Below, one piece after another: positions 9,310 through 20,799 of a stretch of 64,000 nucleotides of DNA; the first letter of the stretch is position 1, and the number at the start of each line of letters is the position of its first letter. A model generated the notes under the pieces. That model saw nothing but the letters and a program-made list of their open reading frames with translations. It searched no databases and was not told the origin of the DNA. The stretch is from Leptolyngbya ohadii IS1 (GTDB lineage: Bacteria; Cyanobacteriota; Cyanobacteriia; Elainellales; Elainellaceae). A program made the position numbers and the translations under genes. The DNA is taken from assembly GCF_002215035.1 (NCBI RefSeq), contig NZ_NKFP01000004.1:1726-65725 (forward strand). The letters run 5' to 3'.

Positions 9310-9353
9310 ATTGCAGTTAATGAATTGCAGTTAGATGAATTGCAGTTAGGTGA
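9310..9353. repeat. Tandem repeat, 3 x 14-15 bp (ATTGCAGTTA-GATGA)
   Basis: Three consecutive copies of ATTGCAGTTA followed by ATGA, GATGA or GGTGA fill most of the 82-base gap between ureE and ureF. This is a short-tandem-repeat type common in cyanobacterial intergenic DNA. Confidence 0.85.
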
Positions 9354-9378
9354 ATTTCACCTCAATAAATCGCAGCAA

Positions 9379-9879
9379 CTAATGGGAGTGAACCGCCGTT
9401 GAACGGTCGTGATGATGCGAGTGGGAATGCTGACCCGATTCGGTCGTATATGCCCCTGCCTCAGGCTGAAAAGGAACCGTTTCCTCGGTAATATGCAGTC
9501 CCATGTGCTGAATCAGATCCTTGAGAACCGGATCGGGAACCAGACGCAGATAGGTTTCTTTAACTTCCAGCGCAATATGGCGATTGCCTAAATGGTAGGC
9601 AGCTCGCAGTAACTCCAGAGGCGTATGTGCCCGCACAGTCATCACAGGTTCCGGCTTCGCAACCACCTGCACGATCGTCTTGCCATCCTCAGACTGAAGC
9701 AGATCCCCATTTTGCAGAACAGTTCCCCGAATCAGCCGCAGATAAACGTCTTCCCCTTCTAAAGTTTGAAAGTAATAGCGCGATCGGGTTCGTTCTTCCG
9801 CAGTGAGGCTCAGTGTCCACTTCGGAGGGAAGTTAGGCTGAGAATCCTTGGGTAAGCGATGGGTGAGGACAATCGACAT
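9379..9879 (-). CDS. ureE: Urease accessory nickel chaperone UreE
   Basis: Nickel-binding metallochaperone that delivers nickel to UreG. The conserved core includes LLRAAYHLGNRH and DPVLKDLIQHMGL. The C-terminal tail is histidine-rich (HSHSHHHD and HSH), a classic extra nickel-binding tail. The frame is open up to an ATG at 9999, but the extra 40 residues are not UreE-like. ATG at 9879 starts at MSIVLTHRLP and gives 166 residues, the usual size. Neither start has a strong ribosome-binding site, so the start is a family-based choice. Confidence 0.93.
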   Translation of the reverse strand: MSIVLTHRLPKDSQPNFPPKWTLSLTAEERTRSRYYFQTLEGEDVYLRLIRGTVLQNGDLLQSEDGKTIVQVVAKPEPVMTVRAHTPLELLRAAYHLGNRHIALEVKETYLRLVPDPVLKDLIQHMGLHITEETVPFQPEAGAYTTESGQHSHSHHHDRSTAVHSH

Positions 9880-10136
9880 AGGATCGACATAGGGTTGAGC
9901 GTTTGACCAGTATTGAGATGCCCTGGCTCGCCCCCTAAATCCGTCAGTTTGTGTTTGCCGTTCTTCGGGAGTGAGGAAACTTTGAAGGTTACAGAACATC
10001 CTTTCCTACTACGGTATCGCTGATGCGATCGCCCATCGCTTACATAAAATTAAGAATCCCTATGCTCTGTGAATTTGCGCTATGAATTGGTCTGTAAAGC
10101 CCAAAGCTCCTCGCCCCAGGCTTTTATAAGAAAGTC

Positions 10137-12137
<2,001 letters not shown>

Positions 12138-12782
12138 GGGGAGATTGTCTGAACGAGACAGGTCAATAGCCTAGCAGTTCCTAATGGACAGAGCCGTCCA
12201 CCGTCCGGCAACCCTGGCTCTCCATCTAAAGCTGGAATTACAGGCTAATGTAAAGCATTGTAACCTTCTATTTAGTCGGGTCAAAGTAATAAGCAAGCGA
12301 TATATCCCCCCAGTAGCGATCGGGTTTCATCAGAAGAGTGGGTGATTTGGGTAAGAGCGATCGGGTTTCTGGACTTCCGAGCCGCCCCCCCTAGCCCCCT
12401 AATTTTTTCTTGCCGCTCCTGAGAAGCGAGTGGGGGGAACCGAGCCAACAGAAGTAGATTGTTTGCAACAAAAAATCTTCCGTTTCAAAGTCCCCCAAAC
12501 TTGGGGGATTTAGGGGGCAGTGCAGGGTCTAGGAGGCTTTTCAGATGTCCTTCCACCTCATGCCACACCAACAGGAAATATTAAGCCTTGCAATTTAGGA
12601 GATGACAGAATCCGAGCTTGGGGCTAAGTTTTTAGAAGAGAGTAATTCAGATGTTCTCTTTTGGCGATCCGCACTCAAATGAGTCCACTACACTGGTAGA
12701 AGGTGCTTCAAAAGAGCGGATTACTAGATATTTTCTCAATCAACTCTCAACACTTCTCCCAGGTCAAAGTGAATTCTGCTCC
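12138..12782. other. Intergenic region upstream of recN
   Basis: About 645 bases between divergent ABC1-kinase and recN genes. It contains a MITE-like element (12383-12518, listed separately) and HIP1-related CGATCG sites. No promoter was confidently located. Confidence 0.5.
12383..12518. mobile_element. MITE-like palindromic element with G/C-run ends
   Basis: One end reads CCCCCTAGCCCCCTAA (12387-12402). The other end is AAAGTCCCCCAAACTTGGGGGATTTAGGGGG-type sequence (12487-12517). CCCCCTAA and TTAGGGGG form terminal inverted repeats about 115 bases apart, with GGGGGGAACCGAGCC inside. It encodes nothing. Partial copies of its two ends occur at 21214-21244 and 39694-39726. This matches a common class of non-autonomous cyanobacterial interspersed repeats. 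Confidence 0.7.
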
Positions 12783-14657
12783 ATGCTGATTTCCCTTCAG
12801 ATTGAAAATTTTGCCTTGGTTGACCAGTTAGACCTGGAGTTTGGCGCAGGGCTGAACGTCCTCACCGGGGAAACCGGGGCAGGCAAATCGATTATTTTAG
12901 ATGCACTAGACGCAGCACTGGGCGGCAAAGTCACCAGCCGAGCCGTGCGAACCGGGGCAGAGCGAGCCACGATCGAAGCCACCTTTGACCTCGATCCCGC
13001 CCTGATCCACTGGCTATCCGAGCAGCAGATCGAACTCGTAGACGACATGACCCTCGTTTGCAGTCGGGAACTCACCATCGGTCGTGGGAATGTCCGCAGC
13101 CGATCGCGGGTGAATGGCGTTCTGGTGAACAAACAGCAGATGGAATCCCTGCGGGAACGCTTGCTGGAAATTACGGCGCAGGGGCAAACCCTTCAGTTGG
13201 GGCAGGCTGCTCTTCAGCGGGACTGGCTGGACGGCTTCGGCGGAACAGGGGTGATTCAGCAGCGCGATCGCGTGGGCAAGCTCTACGTTGCCATGCAGCA
13301 GGCACTCCAAACCCTGGAGAAAAAACGCCAGTTCGAGCAGCAGCGGCTTCAGCAGCTAGACCTGTTTGAGTATCAGGCAAAGGAACTACGATCGGCAAAT
13401 CTGCATGACCCAGACGAACTCACTCAGCTTCAGCAGGAGCAGCAGCGGCTCAGCCATGCCGTCGAACTTCAGCAGCAGAGCTATCAGGTGTATCAGTCGC
13501 TTTATCAGAACGATCGCGGCTCCCCCTCCTGTGTGGATCTGCTAGGCGACGCTGAAAAGAATCTAATTGACATGATCCGCTACGACGAGCAGCTACAGCC
13601 GCTTCTAGACATGGTGCTGGAGGCAATGGCGCAGGTCGAGGAGGCGGGACGACAGATTAATGCCTATGGCGAAAGCCTGGAAACCGATCCAGAACGGCTT
13701 CAGGAAGTCCAGGAACGCATTGCCCAACTCAAGCAAATCTGCCGCAAATATGGTCCCTCTCTAGCAGAGGCGATCGCCTACAGCGAAAGTGTTCAAAAGC
13801 AGCTCGAAGACCTGTCCGGCGGTGCCCAATCCGTCGAGGAACTGGAGCAAATTTATCAGGAACGGCTGGCAGAACTGACGGAAGCCTGCGCGGAGCTAAC
13901 GACCCTCAGACGAAAAGCGGCTCAGGATCTCGAAGGGCTGCTAATTCGCGAACTCAAACCCCTGGCAATGGATAAGGTGCAGTTTAAGGTCGGGATCGAT
14001 CCCATTCACCCGACTGCCCTGGGAGGCGATCGCATTACCTTCCTGTTCAGCCCCAACCCCGGCGAACCCCTTCAACCTCTTGCAGAGACGGCATCCGGTG
14101 GGGAAATGAGCCGATTCCTGCTCGCCCTGAAAGCCTGCTTCTCCCAGGTAGACTCTGTGGGATCAATGGTGTTCGACGAAATCGATGTGGGTGTGTCGGG
14201 ACGGGTCACGCAGGCAATCGCCGAAAAGCTGCATCAGCTCAGCCAGCGGCATCAGGTTTTGTGTGTCACGCACCAGCCGATCGTTGCGGCAATGGCAGAT
14301 CATCACTATCGCGTCGCTAAAGAAGTTATCGATCCCAGCGGCGAAGGTACAGCCAAGAGAAAGCGGGGCAAGAAGGCAGCGGAGCCAGAACAAACCGAAC
14401 TCACCCCCAAGAACGGCAAATCGGACGAACTCCGAACGGTGGTGCGGGTCATTCCCCTAAGCGAACAGCAGCGGCGGGAAGAACTGGCGCAGTTGGCGGG
14501 CGGCAAGTCAGACGAAAAGGCGATCGAGTTTGCGGATTCCCTGCTGAGCGAAGCGGCAAAGGCAAGGCTGGCATATATGCCTCAACTCAGCAAAGCTGCT
14601 AGCAAAACCGCTGCTAAATCTGCCTCTCGCAGCAAAACCGCCCGTCTGCCTCGCTGA
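12783..14657 (+). CDS. recN: DNA repair ATPase RecN
   Basis: SMC-like ATPase acting early at double-strand breaks. The N-terminal half-site MLISLQIENFALVDQLDLEF is followed by Walker A GETGAGKS. Central Gln/Glu-rich coiled coils span roughly residues 150-370. The C-terminal half has the signature ASGGEMSRFLLALK and Walker B MVFDEIDVGVSG. The frame is open from 12651, but the family start is the ATG at 12783, giving 624 residues. An unusual Lys/Glu-rich insertion (around AKRKRGKKAAEPEQTE, 14350-14410) lies near the C terminus, and the protein ends in a Ser/Ala/Lys-rich tail. Confidence 0.95.
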   Translation: MLISLQIENFALVDQLDLEFGAGLNVLTGETGAGKSIILDALDAALGGKVTSRAVRTGAERATIEATFDLDPALIHWLSEQQIELVDDMTLVCSRELTIGRGNVRSRSRVNGVLVNKQQMESLRERLLEITAQGQTLQLGQAALQRDWLDGFGGTGVIQQRDRVGKLYVAMQQALQTLEKKRQFEQQRLQQLDLFEYQAKELRSANLHDPDELTQLQQEQQRLSHAVELQQQSYQVYQSLYQNDRGSPSCVDLLGDAEKNLIDMIRYDEQLQPLLDMVLEAMAQVEEAGRQINAYGESLETDPERLQEVQERIAQLKQICRKYGPSLAEAIAYSESVQKQLEDLSGGAQSVEELEQIYQERLAELTEACAELTTLRRKAAQDLEGLLIRELKPLAMDKVQFKVGIDPIHPTALGGDRITFLFSPNPGEPLQPLAETASGGEMSRFLLALKACFSQVDSVGSMVFDEIDVGVSGRVTQAIAEKLHQLSQRHQVLCVTHQPIVAAMADHHYRVAKEVIDPSGEGTAKRKRGKKAAEPEQTELTPKNGKSDELRTVVRVIPLSEQQRREELAQLAGGKSDEKAIEFADSLLSEAAKARLAYMPQLSKAASKTAAKSASRSKTARLPR

Positions 14658-14917
14658 CCCTCTGAACGCAAGCTTCTTAATTCTTAGTCCTCAGTCCCGA
14701 TCGATCGCGGGATAATAGCAATTTGGGCGTAACACTTGCGTAACTCGACGCAGTTGCCTTAGCCTACGATAATCCTGTCAGAACTGCTGCAAGGCTGACA
14801 GAACCGTTGGCAAACGAGTGCGACGCTAAATAGTCCAGACGAAATATAATTTCGGCACAACGCTCAGGCAAACAGTTCACGAACAGTATCTAGTTATTTC
14901 GGTCTTACGGTGGAATT
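14658..14917. other. gltA upstream region
   Basis: 260 bases between recN and gltA. A dyad CTGTCA (14775-14780) / TGACAG (14796-14801) lies about 120 bases before the gltA ATG, near the TACGATAAT sequence. It could be an operator, but no regulator can be named. Confidence 0.3.
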
Positions 14918-16096
14918 ATGACGTTTTGTGAATACAGACCGGGGTTAGAGGGTATTCCCGCGACCCAATCCAGCATCAGCTTCGTGGATGGTCAGCGTGG
15001 CATCCTGGAGTACCGGGGCATCGGCATTGAAGAATTAGCAAAGCATAGCACCTTTCTAGAAACGTCCTACTTGCTGATCTACGGCAGTTTGCCCTCCCAG
15101 GAAGAACTCACCGAGTTTGAACACGAGATTCGCTATCACCGACGGCTGAAGTACCGAATTCGGGACATGATGAAGTGTTTTCCGGAGAGCGGTCATCCGA
15201 TGGATGCGCTTCAGGCTTGCGCGGCGGCACTGGGCTTGTTCTATTCCCGGCGTGCCCTGGACAACCCGGAATATATCCATGCGGCAGTCGTGCGTCTGCT
15301 GGCGAAAATTCCTACCATGGTCGCTGCCTTCCAGATGATGCGGAAGGGAAATGATCCCGTACAGCCCCGCGACGACCTGGATTATGCCGCCAACTTCCTC
15401 TATATGCTGAACGAGCGGGAACCCGATCCGCTAGCTGCCCGAATTTTCGATATCTGTCTCACGCTCCATGCCGAACATACGATCAACGCTTCCACCTTCT
15501 CGGCAATGGTGACAGCTTCCACACTGACCGATCCCTATGCCGTGATTGCTTCCGCCGTAGGTACGCTGGCGGGTCCACTCCACGGAGGCGCGAACGAGGA
15601 AGTGATCGAAATGCTGGAGGAAATCGGCTCGATCGAAAATGTGGAGCCATACCTGGAAAGCTGCCTTCAGCGCAAAGCGAAGATCATGGGCTTTGGACAC
15701 CGGGTATATAAGGTAAAAGACCCCCGCGCCACGATCCTTCAGGAACTCGCCGAGCAGCTGTTCGAGAAGTTCGGACGGGATCACTATTACGACATTGCGA
15801 TCGCCCTGGAAAAAGCTGTCGAGGAACGCTTGGGACATAAGGGCATTTATCCCAACGTCGATTTTTATTCCGGGCTGGTGTACAGCAAGATGGGCATCCC
15901 GACGGATCTGTTTACTCCCGTATTTGCGATCGCTCGCGTGGCTGGCTGGCTGGCGCACTGGAAGGAACAGCTCAACGAAAACCGCATCTTCCGTCCCACC
16001 CAGATCTACACCGGAATGCGGGGAATGCCCTACGTGCCGATCGAAAAACGACGGTCGGAGCAGGATCAGGAGCTTCTCGATCTAGTGACCGGGTGA
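14918..16096 (+). CDS. gltA: Citrate synthase
   Basis: Condenses acetyl-CoA with oxaloacetate at the entry to the cyanobacterial TCA pathway. Catalytic motifs seen: LHAEHTINASTF (His), GPLHGGANEEVIEML (His), MGFGHRVYK and the aspartate in YPNVDFYSG. The length of 392 and the absence of the N-terminal beta domain mark the Gram-positive/archaeal-type short citrate synthase used by cyanobacteria. GGTGGA lies just upstream of the ATG. It is a single gene followed directly by tRNA-Thr. Confidence 0.97.
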   Translation: MTFCEYRPGLEGIPATQSSISFVDGQRGILEYRGIGIEELAKHSTFLETSYLLIYGSLPSQEELTEFEHEIRYHRRLKYRIRDMMKCFPESGHPMDALQACAAALGLFYSRRALDNPEYIHAAVVRLLAKIPTMVAAFQMMRKGNDPVQPRDDLDYAANFLYMLNEREPDPLAARIFDICLTLHAEHTINASTFSAMVTASTLTDPYAVIASAVGTLAGPLHGGANEEVIEMLEEIGSIENVEPYLESCLQRKAKIMGFGHRVYKVKDPRATILQELAEQLFEKFGRDHYYDIAIALEKAVEERLGHKGIYPNVDFYSGLVYSKMGIPTDLFTPVFAIARVAGWLAHWKEQLNENRIFRPTQIYTGMRGMPYVPIEKRRSEQDQELLDLVTG

Positions 16097-16142
16097 GTTC
16101 AAAATCACGTCAGAAGAAATTTCAGAAAAATTTCAGTTTTGC

Positions 16143-16172
16143 TTGCCCGATTCGATCGCAAACCTATATACT
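16143..16172 (+). promoter_or_regulatory. Probable promoter of tRNA-Thr
   Basis: TTGCCC (16143-16148) and TATACT (16167-16172) are separated by 18 bases and lie 13 bases before the tRNA 5' end. Confidence 0.5.
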
Positions 16173-16185
16173 AGGTAAGGCGATT

Positions 16186-16257
16186 GCCGGTGTAGCTCAG
16201 TGGTAGAGCACTCGATTCGTAATCGAGCGGTCGTGAGTTCAAATCTCATCACCGGCT
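16186..16257 (+). tRNA. tRNA-Thr, anticodon CGT
   Basis: A 72-base cloverleaf. The acceptor GCCGGTG pairs with CACCGGC (16250-16256), with discriminator T. The D arm is GCTCAGTGGTAGAGC. The anticodon stem CTCGA/TCGAG encloses the loop TTCGTAA, so the anticodon is CGT, reading ACG (threonine). The T arm contains TTCAAAT. CCA is not encoded. Confidence 0.95.
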
Positions 16258-16283
16258 TTAGATAAAAGCTAGACGGACAAAAA

Positions 16284-16310
16284 GCTCCTTCAATCAAAGG
16301 AGCGGAATTT
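16284..16310 (+). terminator. Possible terminator after tRNA-Thr
   Basis: GCTCCTT (16284-16290) and AAGGAGC (16297-16303) form a perfect 7-pair stem with a 6-base loop, followed by a weak T tract (GGAATTTT). Confidence 0.45.
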
Positions 16311-16819
16311 TAGCTGACTGCATGGAAAACCAATAGTGATCCTTCATCGTAGGCTTTTTCAGGGTAAAGCCATAGTCCATCAATCACAGCTTGTTCAAAA
16401 TTTATGCTGCTTAATTAGGCTGATTCCTATTAGGAACCTGTTATGGGCTGCTATTGCCGTCCCGCTGATTTTTGATGGCTGTGTTTTTACCATCAACAGA
16501 TTCTTCGCTCTCCTGTTTACCCAAGCAAATAGGTTTTGACGATCGCCAAGATGAAGCAAGATAAACTAATTAGATAATATTCGCGTGATTAAATCTGCAT
16601 GACTTTGTGTACAGCATTGTTTACGGCATTCTGAATGCAGCGGATGATGTAAAGATGATGAGATAAAGAATTTCTACCTACCATAGGCTAGCCGGCTACA
16701 GCGATCGCTTGCCTTTCTCCGATCGGGTTGATATGGTCGTGGGCAGGCACAACAATAGGCAGACTGCTGCAAAAAGAGCAAAATGCAGCTATTTGGAAGA
16801 AGCCTCAGGAGAGATGATC
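16311..16819. other. Intergenic region without a supported gene
   Basis: About 500 bases between tRNA-Thr and the DUF389 gene. The sequence is AT-richer than the neighbours in its middle. The one short frame here has no ribosome site or family resemblance and is not called. The in-frame extension upstream of the DUF389 start (16709-16819) is also regarded as non-coding. Confidence 0.45.
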
Positions 16820-17845
16820 ATGCTGCGGGAAATGGGCGATCGGTTTAAAGGATTCCGGGAAAAGCACAAGGATTTGATGCCATCCCAGCAGGTAGAAATG
16901 GAACTGCTCAGTGAATCCACACCCGACTCGTCTTTCCTAATTTTGATTGTTAGCTCTTGTGCGATCGCCACCTTTGGATTACTGGCAAACAGCACAGCGG
17001 TCATTATTGGCGCGATGATTATTGCCCCACTGATGCTGCCCATTCGCGGCTTAGCCTTCGGTGCGCTTCAGGGAAATCCCATTCTAGTGAAACGGGGTGT
17101 GGTTTCTATCCTGGTCGGTACACTGCTGGCAATGGCGATGGCTTGCTGTCTGGGCTGGCTAGTGGGAATTCGCAGTTTTGGCAGTGAAGTCTGGGCACGA
17201 TCGGAGCCGACTTTACTAGATTTGGGGGTAGCGATCGTGGCGGGAGGAATTAGCGGCTATGCCAAAGTGCAGCCCAAAATTTCCGGCAGTCTGGCAGGAA
17301 CAGCGATCGCAGTCGCTCTCATGCCGCCGATTTGCGTGATCGGGCTGGGACTCTCCCAGGCGAATTGGGAACTCGGTTGGGGCGCAACCCTGCTTTACGT
17401 CACCAATCTGCTGGGAATCATGCTGTCCTGTATGCTGGCATTTCTGCTGACGGGCTATGCGTCGCTGCGCCATGCTCGTAGACCCCTGATTTGGGCAACC
17501 ATCTCAACCGCAATTTTGCTGCTGCCCCTCAGCATTAGCTTTGGCAGGCTCGTCCGGCAAGCCCAGTTTGAAGCCACCCTGCGCCAAATTCTGCTGAACC
17601 GCACCATTACCTTCCAGCAGCTCGACCTGATGAGTACCAATATTAACTGGCAAATGACCCCGCCCGAAGTTCGACTCAACGTCCGCGCCAGAGAACCTAT
17701 TACGCCCAAGCAGGTTGGACTGCTAGAAGATTTCGTTCAGCGCGAGATGGGACGATCGTTCAAGCTCATTTTTGTAGTGGGGCAGGTTGAGGAAGTCCGG
17801 CGGGATACGCCCCAATTTGAACCTCCTTCAACTCAATCCTATTGA
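16820..17845 (+). CDS. DUF389 family membrane protein
   Basis: Conserved integral-membrane protein of unknown function (TIGR00341-like hydrophobic domain). The family core is clear: the soluble N-terminal segment PDSSFLILIVSSCAIATFGL, then STAVIIGAMIIAPLMLPIRG, a GGISGYAKVQ loop and SGSLAGTAIAVALMPPICVIG. There are about six membrane helices and a soluble C-terminal region of about 90 residues. ATG at 16820 is chosen because AGGAG lies eight bases upstream; ATG 16814 and an upstream ATG at 16709 are less likely. About 341 residues, monocistronic. Confidence 0.88.
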   Translation: MLREMGDRFKGFREKHKDLMPSQQVEMELLSESTPDSSFLILIVSSCAIATFGLLANSTAVIIGAMIIAPLMLPIRGLAFGALQGNPILVKRGVVSILVGTLLAMAMACCLGWLVGIRSFGSEVWARSEPTLLDLGVAIVAGGISGYAKVQPKISGSLAGTAIAVALMPPICVIGLGLSQANWELGWGATLLYVTNLLGIMLSCMLAFLLTGYASLRHARRPLIWATISTAILLLPLSISFGRLVRQAQFEATLRQILLNRTITFQQLDLMSTNINWQMTPPEVRLNVRAREPITPKQVGLLEDFVQREMGRSFKLIFVVGQVEEVRRDTPQFEPPSTQSY

Positions 17846-17896
17846 CTGAAATCCAGCTAGGAATTTAACTAAGAACGATCGCCTGACCCCGCTTCA

Positions 17897-18355
17897 CTAA
17901 GCCGCAGAAAGCTGATAAACCTCTTCCGCCACCCGCTTCAGGCGACGCAACTGTGCCTGCATATCCTGCTTTGTCCAATCGGAGGCAAACTGATTAAAGC
18001 CATAGCGAACGATCGGATTCGGAACCGCAAACTCGAAGCGGTTAATCAGCATCGTCCCCCGATCGTTTGGCTGACATTCCCAGCGATCGCGCCCTTTGAA
18101 AAAGCCCTGAAATTCCCACACAATCAGCCCTGGCTCCCGCTCTACAACCGTACTTCTCAGAGTTGGTTTGAGCAGAGGCACCTGGATCACAAAGCGACTG
18201 CGGCTGCCCAGAGCGGTACTCCACTCGCTGATTGGCTCACAGCGGAGGGCAGGATTGAGCCAGCGATGCATCAGTTCCAGGTCGGTTAAGCACTGTTCTA
18301 CGGCAGTCGCACTGGCTTTAATTTGAATCGACTGTTCAAAAACTTGCAGCGGCAT
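17897..18355 (-). CDS. SRPBCC (START-like) family protein
   Basis: A 152-residue protein with the helix-grip pattern of the polyketide-cyclase/START superfamily: an N-terminal strand VFEQSIQIKASATAVEQCLTD, HRWLNP, strands ending in VWEFQGFFKGRDRWEC and a C-terminal amphipathic helix. Such proteins bind hydrophobic ligands; the ligand is unknown. The start at 18355 (MPLQVFEQ) is preferred over 18400 because the extra 15 residues are not part of the fold. It converges with the DUF389 gene. Confidence 0.78.
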   Translation of the reverse strand: MPLQVFEQSIQIKASATAVEQCLTDLELMHRWLNPALRCEPISEWSTALGSRSRFVIQVPLLKPTLRSTVVEREPGLIVWEFQGFFKGRDRWECQPNDRGTMLINRFEFAVPNPIVRYGFNQFASDWTKQDMQAQLRRLKRVAEEVYQLSAA

Positions 18356-19000
18356 TCTGGCAAGGATGAGGGGACGTAACGACAACGACAGATAACGCAA
18401 TACAGCCTTAATACATCTGCCTTATTAGATCTAATGTAATACATTTGCCAGGTAAGCCCTTGGCTCCAAAGAGGGGCTTCAATCAACAACTGTCTTAACC
18501 CGTGTCTTGCGATTCATGTATCGCGATTTATGTCTCGTAACTCATGCCTCCACTCATATCGCTTCTGAGCAGCAGAGAGGATACGTACTCCTCAGGAAAT
18601 TCCCTTTCGCTGGCAAGCTTGTCCGGCTCGTCTTCTATAATCCACAGGTACAATTCTTGACTTTTTAACCCATGAATTCGGTCAGTTGATTAACTTTTCT
18701 AATCTTTTTGCAGCTTCTTCCACAGGGGGAGTCGGCATCGCCTTTTCAAGGTTATTTCTTCATAAAGGAAGAGGCGATCGATCGATTGTCAGCATACCCT
18801 TAACGATATTTAGTATGGCTGAAAAATTTTAGCGAACGGGCAGACTCGCAGCCTTGCTTGGAGCGATTTGTAAACGAAGTTGTCCCCTTAAAGCTATTGC
18901 GTTGTTTCGCCATTTCTCCTAATTTACTTTGGGGAAAAACAATTTTGCTTATTTTCCAGTCCTGAGTAGCCCCTAATCATGTTTCTGGTATCACAATCCT
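18356..19000. other. Long intergenic region upstream of the channel gene
   Basis: 645 bases between divergent genes, with no open frame of note. It contains repeated CGATCG units at 18775-18785 and A/T-rich blocks before 19001. It probably carries both promoters, but none fits consensus well enough to call. Confidence 0.4.
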
Positions 19001-20737
19001 ATGAATGAGATTTGGTGCGTCACGTTCTTTCACATTCCTGAGCCATTGGGCTGGCTTCCCTGGGTTGCCCAAGCTGCTCCAGTGGGTGATGCAATTACCC
19101 AAAGTACAGCCGCTGCAACAAACTGGCTTCAGGGTCTTGCGGTCTTCCTGCCCCGACTGATCGCAGCGATCGCAGTTCTAATCCTCGGCTGGCTGATCGC
19201 GCTGGTGGTCGCCTCTGTGGTTCGTGGCATTCTGAGTAAAACCAATCTAGACGATCGGATTGCCCGATCCATTTCTGGACATCCCACCTCCGAAGCTGAG
19301 TCCATCCGGGTCGAGCGATGGATCTCAGCCGCAGTGTTCTGGCTGATCATGCTGTTTGCGATCGTGGCGTTCCTCAATGCCCTTCAGCTTCCGGCAGTCT
19401 CCACACCGCTGACTAATCTGCTGAACCAGATCTTTGCCTACCTGCCCCGTCTGGGAGGTGCTGTGGTGCTGCTGCTGGTGGCATGGCTGCTGGCAACGAT
19501 CGCCAAACTGGTTGTCACACGCGGACTTTCCCGGTTTAACCTGGACGATCGGCTTGCGGCACAGACGGGCGGTACGACAGATAGCCCATTTCTGCTGAAC
19601 GAAACCCTGGGCAATGCGCTCTACTGGTTTGTGCTGCTGTTCTTCCTGCCGCTGATCCTGGATGTTTTGAATCTCCAGGGTCCGCTTCAGCCCGTGCAGA
19701 ATTTGCTCGATCAGATTCTTTCTGCCCTGCCCCGCATCCTCACTGCTGTCCTAATTGCGGCAGTCGGCTGGCTCATTGCGCGGGTAGTACGCGGCATTGT
19801 TACCAATTTACTCACCGCAGTAGGAACCAATCAAATCGGTACAAGAATCGGCTTGACCCAGGCAGCGGGTGGACTGTCTCTCTCGGCACTGCTGGGGACG
19901 ATCGTCTATGTGCTAATTCTGATCCCGACGGCGATCGCAGCTCTAAACGCGCTACAAATTGCAGCCATTTCTGCCCCGGCAATTCGGATGCTGGAGCAAA
20001 TTTTGACGGCATTACCGCTCATCTTTACCGCAGGTCTGATCCTGGCAATCTTCTACGTGATCGGACGATTCGTCGCCGACCTGGTTGCCAGCATTCTCAC
20101 CAGCGTCGGCTTCAACAATATCTTTAGAACCCTGGGCTTCCCTGCCTCGGTAACGACAACCCGCACGCCGCCTCCACCCTCACCCCCAACCGTAACCGGC
20201 ACAGTCCCCGGAACAGCTCCTGGCACAACGACTCCCCCCATTCCCGTCAAGCCTGCTGCGGGGGCTAAAACGGTGGTTCAATCGGGAGTGCGATCGCCCT
20301 CGGAAATTGCTGGAATCGTCGTGCTGGTCGGCATTATGCTGCTTGGTGCAGTGGCGGCAACGGAAGTGCTGGGCTTTGAGTCCCTGACCGCAGTAGTTTA
20401 TGGCATCCTGGCAATCTCGGCGCGGGTACTGATCGGGCTGCTGGTCTTCGGCGTCGGTCTTTACCTGGCAAACCTGGCGTTTAACCTGATTAATGGCTCC
20501 GGTGGACGGCAGGCAAACATCCTGGCACAAACTGCCCGCATTGCCATTATCGCCCTGGTTTCAGCGATGGCACTTCAACAAATGGGAATTGCCAGCAGCA
20601 TTGTCAATCTGGCATTCGGTCTGCTCGTCGGCGCTATTGCTGTGGCGATCGCCCTTGCCTTCGGGTTAGGCGGTCGAGATGTGGCAGCAGAGCAGTTGCG
20701 CGATTGGTTATCAACCTTCCGCCGCGATGCCCGCTAG
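19001..20737 (+). CDS. Mechanosensitive-channel-related membrane protein with repeated TM modules
   Basis: 578 residues built from repeated modules of the 'conserved TM helix' type. LPRLIAAIAVLILGWLIALV, LPRLGGAVVLLLVAWLLATI, LPRILTAVLIAAVGWLIARV and LPLIFTAGLILAIFYVIGRF recur about every 100 residues, each followed by an amphipathic helix and a loop with NLDDR or equivalent. A Pro/Thr-rich linker (about residues 385-425) precedes the last module, which ends GLLVGAIAVAIALAFGLGGRD, as in small-conductance channel relatives. The MscS beta domain is not apparent, so gating and ion specificity are unknown. A terminator follows. Confidence 0.85.
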   Translation: MNEIWCVTFFHIPEPLGWLPWVAQAAPVGDAITQSTAAATNWLQGLAVFLPRLIAAIAVLILGWLIALVVASVVRGILSKTNLDDRIARSISGHPTSEAESIRVERWISAAVFWLIMLFAIVAFLNALQLPAVSTPLTNLLNQIFAYLPRLGGAVVLLLVAWLLATIAKLVVTRGLSRFNLDDRLAAQTGGTTDSPFLLNETLGNALYWFVLLFFLPLILDVLNLQGPLQPVQNLLDQILSALPRILTAVLIAAVGWLIARVVRGIVTNLLTAVGTNQIGTRIGLTQAAGGLSLSALLGTIVYVLILIPTAIAALNALQIAAISAPAIRMLEQILTALPLIFTAGLILAIFYVIGRFVADLVASILTSVGFNNIFRTLGFPASVTTTRTPPPPSPPTVTGTVPGTAPGTTTPPIPVKPAAGAKTVVQSGVRSPSEIAGIVVLVGIMLLGAVAATEVLGFESLTAVVYGILAISARVLIGLLVFGVGLYLANLAFNLINGSGGRQANILAQTARIAIIALVSAMALQQMGIASSIVNLAFGLLVGAIAVAIALAFGLGGRDVAAEQLRDWLSTFRRDAR

Positions 20738-20799
20738 ACCAGAAAATTGGCAGGACACATAGCCCACTAGGGGCAGTATGCGAACTGCCTTTACGTTAG

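Noticed and set aside
16336-16539. 67-codon hydrophobic frame after tRNA-Thr
   Set aside because: No ribosome site and no family resemblance. Could be real, but nothing supports it.
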